DNA from: Campylobacteraceae bacterium
Lineage (GTDB): Bacteria; Campylobacterota; Campylobacteria; Campylobacterales; Sulfurospirillaceae
Direction: 5' to 3'
Assembly (NCBI GenBank): GCA_027055635.1
Contig: JALUMZ010000136.1
Location: forward strand, 1-10,653
DNA: 10,653 bases
The position numbers were made by a program, and so were the translations under genes. Below are positions 1 to 5,072 of this stretch, in pieces (positions within the stretch are counted from its first letter, which is position 1; every line of letters starts with the position of its first letter). The notes under the pieces were generated by a model that saw only the letters and a list, made by a program, of their open reading frames with translations, made no database searches and had not been told where the DNA came from.

Positions 1-464
1 CCTGGAGATAAATTTGAAAATCTTTTTCTTATTTTGTCAATTTCTTCTATATTGACACCTAATTTTCGGGCTATTGTTTTGGCAGAATCAGCAGGAAAAT
101 ACCCCTCATTATCTAAATTTTCTATAATTTCATAAGCTATTTTTTGTGATTTTTCAGTAGGAAACAGGGGAGGATTTATCTGTTCATACAAAACATCGTA
201 TAGAGATTTTTTTTCTATTGTTAAAGCCTCTATCACACTAGAGACTGAATCCCTCGAGGCTTGTTGAAAAAAATTCTTCTTTTGAAATCTTTTTTCAACT
301 TTTTCATTTCCGGCTTTTATCTCGATAAATGGATTATCTTGAACAAAAGGCTCTAACACCTCTTGTAAGGATTCTAAGTCAGACTGAAGAATAGGCAACC
401 AACTCCTAAGTGTTGAAGATAGCTTTTGTTTTGTATTTTGCTCTATTCTAGTTCTTAACTTCAC
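1..464 (-). CDS. rpoN: RNA polymerase sigma-54 factor RpoN, N-terminal part (runs off left edge)
   Basis: Sigma-54 recruits RNA polymerase to -24/-12 promoters and needs an AAA+ activator to open them; in Campylobacterota it mainly serves flagellar genes (family knowledge). About 154 codons are visible. Residues 1–50 form the activator-interacting region: a helix rich in Gln and Leu (IEQNTKQKLSSTLRSWLPIL) followed by LEPFVQDNPFIEI. From about residue 86 the core-binding domain begins, with the typical AYEIIENLDNEGYF and a helix ending KRFSNLSPG at the edge. The start is GTG at 464–462, preceded by AGAGG at 471–475; the frame is open upstream only to the lptB stop, and no ATG is available. It lies 12 nt after lptB and is last of the visible minus-strand operon. 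The DNA-binding domain and RpoN box lie outside the window. Confidence 0.93.
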   Translation of the reverse strand, partial: MKLRTRIEQNTKQKLSSTLRSWLPILQSDLESLQEVLEPFVQDNPFIEIKAGNEKVEKRFQKKNFFQQASRDSVSSVIEALTIEKKSLYDVLYEQINPPLFPTEKSQKIAYEIIENLDNEGYFPADSAKTIARKLGVNIEEIDKIRKRFSNLSP

Positions 465-476
465 TAATAACCTCTG

Positions 477-1199
477 CTAAAATTTGAAATCTACCCCAAG
501 GTAGTGAGTTTTTACCAGCTTGTTGTTTGCCACATCTTGCGCATTTCCACTTGCTAGTAGTGTACCGTCTTTCATGACATAAGCCCTATCACAAATACCA
601 AGTGTCTCTCGAACATTGTGGTCAGTGATAAGAACTCCGATATCTAGCTCCGAAAGATCTCTCACAATCGCTTGTATATCTGTTACAGCTATAGGATCAA
701 CTCCTGCAAAAGGCTCGTCCAAAAGTAAAAATTTTGGAAAATTTGCCAAAGACCTTGCTATTTCACACCTTCTTCTCTCTCCACCGCTAAGACTTATACC
801 CTTTCTTTTTCTTATAGGCTCTATATTTAAAAGCTCCAAAAGCTTTTCGACTCTTTGTTGTGCTTCCTCTTCGTCATCATACACAATTTGGGCAGCAAGA
901 AGTATGTTTTCCTCTACGCTTAAGTCTTTAAAAACACTAGATTCCTGAGGTAGATACCCTACCCCCTCCTTTGCCCTCTTGTGTAGGGGCATATTAGTTA
1001 TATTTTTATTGTCAAGATAAATCTCTCCACTACTTGGTGATATAATTCCACATATCATATAGAACATAGTTGTTTTACCTGCTCCATTTGGTCCAAGCAA
1101 TCCAACTATCTCACCACTCTTCACCTCAAGTGAAATGCCATTTATTATATCCGTTTTTTTGATTGTTTTTGTTAAATTGTCAACTTTTAGTTTATGCAT
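477..1199 (-). CDS. lptB: LPS export ABC transporter ATP-binding protein LptB
   Basis: Cytoplasmic ATPase that, as a dimer with the membrane proteins LptF and LptG, extracts lipopolysaccharide from the inner membrane and drives it along the LptA bridge. All ABC motifs are present in its 240 residues: Walker A GPNGAGKTT (36–44), Q-loop Gln85 in GYLPQE, signature LSGGE (137–141), Walker B FLLLDEP (157–163), D-loop AGVD (165–168) and switch His193 in ITDHN. YLPQESSVF, LSGGERRRCEIARSLA and LLDEPFAGVDPIAV are characteristic of LptB rather than of amino acid importers. Length is usual for the family. The start overlaps the end of tsaE by 13 nt, with AGGG as a probable ribosome binding site about 6 nt upstream. 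rpoN follows 12 nt downstream; lptB–rpoN adjacency is widespread in proteobacteria. Confidence 0.96.
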   Translation of the reverse strand: MHKLKVDNLTKTIKKTDIINGISLEVKSGEIVGLLGPNGAGKTTMFYMICGIISPSSGEIYLDNKNITNMPLHKRAKEGVGYLPQESSVFKDLSVEENILLAAQIVYDDEEEAQQRVEKLLELLNIEPIRKRKGISLSGGERRRCEIARSLANFPKFLLLDEPFAGVDPIAVTDIQAIVRDLSELDIGVLITDHNVRETLGICDRAYVMKDGTLLASGNAQDVANNKLVKTHYLGVDFKF

Positions 1200-1609
1200 T
1201 TTTTAACCCTATATACCCTATCATTTTGGCTATTTTTTCTTATATCAACTGTAATATAGTCTATAAAATAAGACTTTAAAACTTTCTCTAGCTCCTCATC
1301 TCCCCACTCTATAAGGTGAAAACCGTCTCTATCTAACTCTTCAAACAATCCCAATGATAAGAAAGCATCTATGCCATTTTGATATATATCATAATGATAC
1401 AATTTTCCATCATGACTATTTTGTATAGAAAAAGTCGGAGAGGTTATCTCTGCATCTAGGCCTAAAGCTTTTGAAAATTTTTGCACAAGCGTTGTCTTGC
1501 CACTTGCCAAATCACCTCTAAGTAGTATAATTTTACAATCTTTGGCAAACTCTATCAACTCTTCTGTTAGCTTATCTAGCTCCTTTAATGAGCATTTTTT
1601 TTCTATCAT
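1187..1609 (-). CDS. tsaE: tRNA t6A37 synthesis ATPase TsaE
   Basis: Partner ATPase of the TsaB–TsaD complex that installs threonylcarbamoyl on A37 of ANN-decoding tRNAs; essential in most bacteria. The 140-residue protein has the P-loop GDLASGKTT (32–40), the family motif SPTFSIQN (about 57–64) followed by YHYDIYQ, and the closing LIEWGDE. These match the TsaE (former YjeE/UPF0079) family and its length. The usual Gly before SGKTT is Ala here (LASGKTT). The ATG at 1609 overlaps the trpD stop in an ATGA, which suggests translational coupling. The 3' end overlaps lptB by 13 nt. Confidence 0.93.
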   Translation of the reverse strand: MIEKKCSLKELDKLTEELIEFAKDCKIILLRGDLASGKTTLVQKFSKALGLDAEITSPTFSIQNSHDGKLYHYDIYQNGIDAFLSLGLFEELDRDGFHLIEWGDEELEKVLKSYFIDYITVDIRKNSQNDRVYRVKKCIN

Positions 1610-2586
1610 ATAGAGTTTGAAACCTTGATTATCTCTTGAAGCTTTTCAAAAGCTTTTTTATTTACAATTATCTCCCTTGCCATCTCAATACCCTCTTTTA
1701 TGTCTCTTGCTTTCTCATCTACAACCAATGCCATAGCAGTATTTAACAAAATAATATCAAGCTTTGCCCCACTCTCTTCACCTTTGAGTATAGAGTAGGT
1801 TATCTTTGCATTTTCTTGTGCATTTCCACCCACAATAGCCTCTTTTGGTGCGAGTTTAAGACCATATTCTTGAGGATCAATAACAAAATCTGTTGTTCTG
1901 TTATCTTTTAGAATAGTCGCATAAGTTATATCTGATATACTTATCTCATCCATACCGTCCCTACTACTTACGGCTACAGCATTTTTAGTATCTAGCATGC
2001 TGAGTCCTACTATGATTCTATTTAAAAATTCATCACTAAAAACACCTATGAGATACTTTTTTGCACCTGCTGGATTTGTAAGTGGTCCTAAAATATTGAA
2101 AATAGTACGATGGTCCAAACTTCTTCTGATGGGCATTATATATTTCATTGCCGGGTGGTGATTTATGGCAAACAAAAAAGCAAAACCACACTCTTGAAGC
2201 ATCTTGGATTGTTGATCTGGTTTTAGTGATAGGTTTATACCCAATGCCTCCAACATATCTGCACTACCGGAATTGCTAGTTACTGCTCTGTTACCATGCT
2301 TGGCTACTGAACATCCAAGAGACGGCAATAAGAGCGAAACTGTACTGGATATATTGAAACTATTACTCTTGTCTCCGCCCGTTCCAACTATATCTATCAG
2401 CTGATCTCTTAATGCAACAGGAATGATAAGTTTAATACTGTGTTCTCTCATGACCTCTGTGGCGGCTGCTATCTCTTCAGCACTCTCGCCTTTTTCGTAT
2501 AATTGAACAAGATACTTCTTTGCATCTTCTGGGGAAATTCTATTTTTAAATATATCTTCAAATCTCTTTTTTGCCACTTCAAACAT
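1606..2586 (-). CDS. trpD: Anthranilate phosphoribosyltransferase TrpD
   Basis: Second step of tryptophan synthesis: transfers phosphoribosyl from PRPP to anthranilate. The protein has 326 residues, a normal length for a stand-alone TrpD without a fused glutaminase. Visible motifs: the PRPP-binding glycine loop DIVGTGGD (65–72), NISS (78–81), KHGNRAVTSNSGSAD (96–110), the anthranilate-site segment HRTIFNILGPLTNPAG (159–174) and the metal-binding GMDEIS (211–216). The ATG at 2586 follows AAGGAG at 2597–2602, which lies inside the last codons of the S4 gene; the spacer is 1 nt. No other trp gene is in view, so this is a detached trpD sitting among envelope, tRNA-modification and sigma factor genes. 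A role in tryptophan synthesis is confident. Pyrimidine-nucleoside phosphorylases share the fold but differ in the glycine loop. Confidence 0.94.
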   Translation of the reverse strand: MFEVAKKRFEDIFKNRISPEDAKKYLVQLYEKGESAEEIAAATEVMREHSIKLIIPVALRDQLIDIVGTGGDKSNSFNISSTVSLLLPSLGCSVAKHGNRAVTSNSGSADMLEALGINLSLKPDQQSKMLQECGFAFLFAINHHPAMKYIMPIRRSLDHRTIFNILGPLTNPAGAKKYLIGVFSDEFLNRIIVGLSMLDTKNAVAVSSRDGMDEISISDITYATILKDNRTTDFVIDPQEYGLKLAPKEAIVGGNAQENAKITYSILKGEESGAKLDIILLNTAMALVVDEKARDIKEGIEMAREIIVNKKAFEKLQEIIKVSNSI

Positions 2587-2587
2587 T

Positions 2588-2836
2588 TTAAATTATCTCC
2601 TTTACATATTTTGACTGCATTGTTTTTGCTATTGTTTTAGTAGTTGGTATATCCAAAACTTCATATTTAGCAGTTCGACTTAGATACTTAATAGTGATGG
2701 TATCTCCTATTTTTACAACCTTTGCCGGTTTTACAATAGTATCATTTATACTCACAACACCACTTCTGCACATATCTTCTGATATCACTCTTCTCTTGGT
2801 TATATTTACACAATTTAAAAATTTATCAATTCTCAT
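2588..2836 (-). CDS. Small S4-domain RNA-binding protein (RqcP/Hsp15-like)
   Basis: 82 residues, almost wholly an S4 RNA-binding fold. It opens MRIDKFLNCVNITKRR, then has SGVVSINDTIVKPAKVVKIGDTITIKY (about 25–51), the alpha-L turn of S4 domains with its GV.IND and IGD.I signature. Hsp15 (HslR) and RqcP share this architecture and bind 50S subunits carrying stalled nascent chains. Which of these roles applies here cannot be told; the short C-terminal tail lacks the long basic extension of E. coli Hsp15. The ATG at 2836 is preceded by AAGTGAG (2842–2848, read on the minus strand) at 5-nt spacing. It is the first gene of the minus-strand operon and diverges from argG. Confidence 0.85.
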   Translation of the reverse strand: MRIDKFLNCVNITKRRVISEDMCRSGVVSINDTIVKPAKVVKIGDTITIKYLSRTAKYEVLDIPTTKTIAKTMQSKYVKEII

Positions 2837-2841
2837 AATGA

Positions 2842-2867
2842 CTCACTTAGTATTTATGGATTTATTA
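2842..2867 (-). promoter_or_regulatory. Probable promoter -10 and ribosome binding site of the S4–trpD–tsaE–lptB–rpoN operon
   Basis: On the minus strand, AAGTGAG (2848–2842) is a good Shine–Dalgarno sequence 5 nt before the ATG at 2836. TAATAA (2867–2862) could be the -10, giving a leader of about 18 nt. There is no recognisable -35, which is normal for sigma-70 promoters in this phylum. The -10 candidate touches the terminus of the large palindrome (2866–3135), so the element may contribute to, or have replaced, the original promoter. The ribosome site is solid; the promoter assignment is tentative. Confidence 0.4.
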
Positions 2868-2896
2868 GACTTCTTGCATAACCCCTTGTAGTCTCA

Positions 2897-2996
2897 GCAA
2901 CTCATAGATAAATCTGAGCGAGGCAGTTTATCTCTTGCGTAGCCAAAGCTACGGATGAGATGAACTAACGAAGCCTCAGGCTTATCTATGAGTTGC
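2897..2996. repeat. Hairpin arm 1 of the branched palindrome, carrying the CGAGGC / AACGAAG internal loop
   Basis: The base is a perfect 15-bp inverted repeat: GCAACTCATAGATAA (2897–2911) with 2982–2996. Further in come CTGAG (2914–2918) with CTCAG (2975–2979), then GTTTATCTC with GAGATGAAC (one G·T pair), and an apical CGTAGC–CAAA–GCTACG (2938–2953). Between the CTGAG and GTTTATCTC stems lies an asymmetric internal loop with CGAGGC (2919–2924) on the left strand and AACGAAG (2967–2973) on the right strand. The same two loop sequences recur in the element at 4891–5046. Confidence 0.75.
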
Positions 2997-3004
2997 CCGA
3001 AGGG

Positions 3005-3103
3005 AGGACTTAGAAGTAGCAATCTTGCACAAAACTTTTTATCGCAATAGCTTTGGCTATTGCTCAAAAAAGGTTTTGCACAATCTTACCACTTCTAAGT
3101 CCT
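3005..3103. repeat. Hairpin arm 2 of the branched palindrome
   Basis: The base is a perfect 13-bp inverted repeat: AGGACTTAGAAGT (3005–3017) with 3091–3103. The tip is a perfect 8-bp stem, GCAATAGC (3044–3051) with GCTATTGC (3056–3063), around a TTTG loop. The middle is imperfectly paired: TTGCACAAAAC on the left faces GTTTTGCACAA on the right, complementary at 9 of 11 positions. This arm lacks the CGAGGC/AACGAAG loop of arm 1. Confidence 0.7.
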
Positions 3104-3232
3104 CTGAGACTATAAGGGGTTATGTAAGAAGTCTATTGTATCGAAAAAAAATTTAAATATAAATTTTATGGAACACTTTTTGCACATTATTTCTAAGTCT
3201 ATGGGATACCTATAGGCAGACTCATCTGAAAA

Positions 3233-3281
3233 TAAGCTAATTTTTTACTATTTTTAGATAAAATGATAAAAAATTAGCTTA
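3233..3281 (+). promoter_or_regulatory. Perfect 15-bp inverted repeat around the argG -10: candidate operator or leader hairpin
   Basis: TAAGCTAATTTTTTA (3233–3247) is the exact reverse complement of 3267–3281, with a 19-nt spacer. The spacer contains TTTTTAGATAAAAT, a typical Campylobacterota sigma-70 -10 region (TAAAAT at 3259–3264). The arms therefore sit at roughly -38 to -24 and -4 to +11 of the predicted start site, the layout expected for a repressor bound across a promoter. The right arm ends on the first base of the Shine–Dalgarno sequence (AAGGAG, 3281–3286). If transcription began further upstream, the RNA hairpin could instead limit ribosome access. It does not match the E. coli ARG box. 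Confidence 0.6.
3259..3264 (+). promoter_or_regulatory. Predicted -10 element of the argG operon
   Basis: TAAAAT preceded by the T-rich stretch TTTTTTACTATTTTTAGA, with no -35 box, as is usual for Campylobacterota housekeeping promoters. Transcription would begin near 3270–3272 and leave a leader of about 20 nt before the start codon at 3293. It lies in the spacer of the 3233–3281 inverted repeat. Confidence 0.55.
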
Positions 3282-3286
3282 AGGAG
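3281..3286 (+). promoter_or_regulatory. argG ribosome binding site that selects the ATC start
   Basis: AAGGAG is a strong Shine–Dalgarno sequence. Spacing to the ATC at 3293 is 6 nt, which is ideal. Spacing to the preceding ATC at 3290 is only 3 nt, too short. No conventional start codon is served by this site. Confidence 0.75.
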
Positions 3287-3292
3287 TTTATC

Positions 3293-4522
3293 ATCAAACG
3301 AAATATCAAAAAAGTAGTTCTAGCATACTCAGGGGGACTAGATACAAGTATAATCTTAAAATGGCTTCAAGATGAGTTTGGTTGTGAAGTTGTTACATTT
3401 ACTGCCGATGTCGGTCAAGGTGAAGAGTTAGAACCAGCTCGCCAAAAAGCATTGGAACTTGGAATAAAACCAGAAAATATTTTTATAGAAGATCTAAAAG
3501 AAGAGTTTGTCAGAGATTATGTTTTTCCTATGTTTAGAGCAAATACTGTATATGAAGGGGAATATCTGCTTGGCACCTCTATAGCAAGACCATTGATAGC
3601 AAAAAGGCAAGCTGAAATAGCTGCACTGACAGGAGCAGACTCTGTAAGTCATGGAGCTACAGGAAAAGGAAACGATCAAGTAAGATTTGAGCTAGGATAC
3701 TTGGGTATAAATTCTGATTTAACCATCATTGCCCCTTGGAGAGAGTGGGATTTGAATTCTCGTGAAAAACTTATGGCTTATGCAAAAAAACATAATATAA
3801 AAATAGAAAAAAAGGGTAATAAATCTCCTTATTCCATGGATGCAAATCTACTTCACATCTCATATGAAGGTTTGGTACTAGAAGATCCTAATGCAAAACC
3901 AGAAGATGATATGTGGAGATGGACAAAAAGCCCCCAAACTGCACCAGACAAAGTAGAAACTATCGAATTAGAGTATGAAAAAGGTGATCCTGTCGCATTA
4001 AATGGAGTGAGATTGAGTCCTGCTAAAATGCTAGAATCATTAAATCAGATTGGTGGCAAAAACGGTATAGGAAGAATTGATATAGTAGAAAATCGTTTTG
4101 TGGGGATGAAAAGTAGAGGTTGTTACGAAACACCCGGTGGCACCATCATGCTAAAAGCTCACAGAGCAATTGAGAGCATAGCGCTTGATCGAGAAGCTGC
4201 TCATTTTAAAGATGAATTAATGCCAAGATATGCAAAAACTATCTATAACGGCTTTTGGTTTTCTCCCGAAAGAGAGATGATGCAAGCAGCTATCGACAAA
4301 TCTCAAGAAAATGTAAATGGAACTGTAAGATTAGAACTATATAAAGGAAATATTACAGTAGTTGGAAGAGATTCTGTTAAAAATAATCTTTTTAATGCAG
4401 AATTTTGTACTTTTGAAGAGGATGAGGTTTATAACCAAAAAGATGCGGAAGGTTTTATAAAACTCAATGCTCTAAGATTTATAATTAGTGGAAAAAATAA
4501 AAAATTCTATGGTGACAAATAA
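3293..4522 (+). CDS. argG: Argininosuccinate synthase ArgG with apparent ATC start codon
   Basis: Joins citrulline and aspartate with ATP to make argininosuccinate, the penultimate step of arginine synthesis. Numbered from 3293 the protein has 409 residues, close to the family length. AYSGGLDTS (11–19) is the N-type ATP pyrophosphatase loop; GATGKGNDQVRF (121–132) is the second family signature; ENIFIEDLKEEFVRDYVFP and YEGEYLLGTSIARPLIAKR match bacterial ArgG closely. The frame has a TAG at 3275–3277 and then no ATG, GTG or TTG until TTG at 3452. That late start would delete 53 residues including the whole ATP loop. Homologues start one or two residues before the KR.IKKVVLAYSGG stretch, and AAGGAG lies 6 nt before ATC 3293, so I place the start there. 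The options are a true ATC start (possibly lowering expression) or a base error for ATG. It is first in the plus-strand operon and overlaps the rhodanese gene. Confidence 0.88.
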   Translation: MKRNIKKVVLAYSGGLDTSIILKWLQDEFGCEVVTFTADVGQGEELEPARQKALELGIKPENIFIEDLKEEFVRDYVFPMFRANTVYEGEYLLGTSIARPLIAKRQAEIAALTGADSVSHGATGKGNDQVRFELGYLGINSDLTIIAPWREWDLNSREKLMAYAKKHNIKIEKKGNKSPYSMDANLLHISYEGLVLEDPNAKPEDDMWRWTKSPQTAPDKVETIELEYEKGDPVALNGVRLSPAKMLESLNQIGGKNGIGRIDIVENRFVGMKSRGCYETPGGTIMLKAHRAIESIALDREAAHFKDELMPRYAKTIYNGFWFSPEREMMQAAIDKSQENVNGTVRLELYKGNITVVGRDSVKNNLFNAEFCTFEEDEVYNQKDAEGFIKLNALRFIISGKNKKFYGDK

Positions 4523-4907
4523 TTTAGAAGAGATAAAGAGTAGAGTATTTTCAAGCAACCATGCGGAAGATGAAGATTTGCAAGATTTGCTAAAATATAG
4601 ACAGGACGGCAAGTTTGACTTTAAGCTTATAGATATTCGTGAGATTTATGAGTATAACGATATGAGCATTGATGGTACAGATCTGCTCTATCCTACTACT
4701 CTTTTTCATAAATACATAGATGCTTTAAACAAGATAAAAGAGAGCTACATAATACTCTACTGCCGCACAGGAAATAGAACTGGGCAGGTATTGAGAATAT
4801 TAAAAAGAATGGAATTTAATAAAATTGCCCATTTGGCACAAGGCATAGTTGCATACTCTGGAAAAACCAGTAAAAATGCAAAGTTACCAACTGACCTTAT
4901 GCGCTAA
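4509..4907 (+). CDS. Small rhodanese-domain protein
   Basis: A single rhodanese domain, 132 residues from the ATG at 4509. LIDIREIYEYN (40–50) is the CH2A-like strand and turn, and LYCRTGNRTG (83–92) is the active-site loop, with Cys85 as the persulfide-carrying residue. A sulfur-transfer role fits the fold, but the physiological acceptor is unknown. GTG at 4488 is an alternative start adding 7 residues; neither start has a strong ribosome site, and I prefer ATG, which overlaps the argG end by 14 nt. The last four codons (Asp-Leu-Met-Arg) and the stop, plus part of the Thr codon before them, come from the MITE-like insertion that begins at 4891. With the insertion removed, the frame would end KLPNNI and stop at TAG overlapping the rplI ribosome site. 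The domain itself is complete. Confidence 0.85.
   Translation: MVTNNLEEIKSRVFSSNHAEDEDLQDLLKYRQDGKFDFKLIDIREIYEYNDMSIDGTDLLYPTTLFHKYIDALNKIKESYIILYCRTGNRTGQVLRILKRMEFNKIAHLAQGIVAYSGKTSKNAKLPTDLMR
4884..4890. repeat. Left copy of 7-bp direct repeat (probable target-site duplication)
   Basis: TTACCAA directly precedes the CTGACC terminus. The identity to the right copy extends to AGTTACCAA (4882–4890); the extra AG coincides with the AG that ends the element on the right, so 7 bp is the length that leaves symmetric termini. Confidence 0.65.
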
Positions 4908-5046
4908 ATACAAAACTGAGTGAGACAAGTTGCTTGCAAGTACGAGGCGATAGTGTGCAGGAGCTACTAGTAGCTTCAAACGCTATCAACGAAGTAATTG
5001 TGTGTAAATTGTCTCACTTAGTATTACATTTAGTGCGTAAGGTCAG
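4891..5046. mobile_element. 156-bp MITE-like palindromic element between rhodanese gene and rplI
   Basis: The termini CTGACCTTA (4891–4899) and TAAGGTCAG (5038–5046) are perfect inverted repeats, part of longer arms (4889–4928 and 5009–5048). The arms match at 34 of 40 positions without gaps, and three of the six differences are G·T pairs. The interior folds on: GATAGTG with CGCTATC, then GAGCTAC–TA–GTAGCTTC at the tip, with CGAGGC (4944–4949) and AACGAAG (4988–4994) in the internal loop. TTACCAA flanks both ends (4884–4890 and 5047–5053), as expected of a target-site duplication. There is no ORF inside, so mobilisation would need a transposase supplied in trans. It sits inside an operon with no T-tract after the hairpin, so it is unlikely to be a standard terminator, although the long transcript hairpin might affect RNA processing or rplI output. 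Confidence 0.75.
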
Positions 5047-5053
5047 TTACCAA
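5047..5053. repeat. Right copy of 7-bp direct repeat (probable target-site duplication)
   Basis: TTACCAA directly follows the GGTCAG terminus. Joining the sequence before the left copy to this copy restores an unbroken rhodanese frame that stops at TAG (5062–5064), just before rplI. Confidence 0.65.
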
Positions 5054-5072
5054 ATAATATATAGGAGAAAAA

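Larger units (their letters stand above)
2866..3135. repeat. 270-bp branched palindrome (MITE-like or structured element)
   Basis: The ends form an inverted repeat of 32 bp: 2866–2897 (TAGACTTCTTGCATAACC and onward) against 3104–3135. Thirty positions are Watson–Crick and the other two are G·T pairs, so an RNA copy would pair fully. The stem encloses two separate hairpins (2897–2996 and 3005–3103) and a mini-hairpin CCC-GAA-GGG (2996–3004) between them, giving a multi-way junction with almost every base in a stem. A TA dinucleotide at each edge is compatible with insertion at TA, as for Tc/mariner-like or some IS5-type elements. It is weak evidence, because TA is its own complement and so fits the palindrome anyway. 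No ORF lies inside, so any movement would need a transposase from elsewhere. An alternative is a structured regulatory or nucleoid-binding DNA element. Confidence 0.75.
2837..3292. other. Divergent intergenic region without genes
   Basis: 456 bases between the S4 gene (minus) and argG (plus). No credible coding frame is present on either strand. The content is the proposed S4 operon promoter (2842–2867), a branched palindromic element (2866–3135), an AT-rich stretch (3136–3232) in which I see no clear feature, and the argG promoter region with a perfect inverted repeat (3233–3286). No tRNA or other standard RNA gene is recognisable. Confidence 0.8.

Noticed and set aside
255..260. Third occurrence of CGAGGC, inside rpoN
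   Set aside because: It is in coding sequence with no AACGAAG partner and no flanking stems, so it is not a copy of the structured repeat.
616..948. Plus-strand open frame opposite lptB
   Set aside because: A serine- and isoleucine-rich shadow of a clear ABC ATPase; no ribosome site or motif. The same applies to the minus-strand frames opposite argG, hslV, hslU and the PilM–PilN gene.
3176..3192. TTTTTGCACATTATTTC-like stretch considered as a sigma-54 -12 element
   Set aside because: The GG of the -24 element is missing at the required distance, so it is not a credible RpoN site.
3193..3222. Imperfect palindrome around GTCTATGGGATACCTATAGGCAGAC
   Set aside because: The arms pair only over short pieces with bulges; not distinguishable from chance in this AT-rich stretch.
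3263..3277. Four-codon upstream ORF (ATG-ATA-AAA-AAT-TAG) in frame with argG
   Set aside because: It overlaps the predicted -10 and start site, so it is probably not transcribed; it has no ribosome site. Readthrough of the TAG as the argG start is less likely than ATC at 3293, which has a well-placed Shine–Dalgarno sequence.
4908..5072. Second palindrome as a simple Rho-independent terminator
   Set aside because: No T-tract follows the hairpin, it lies inside a co-directional operon, and the flanking 7-bp direct repeat points to insertion.
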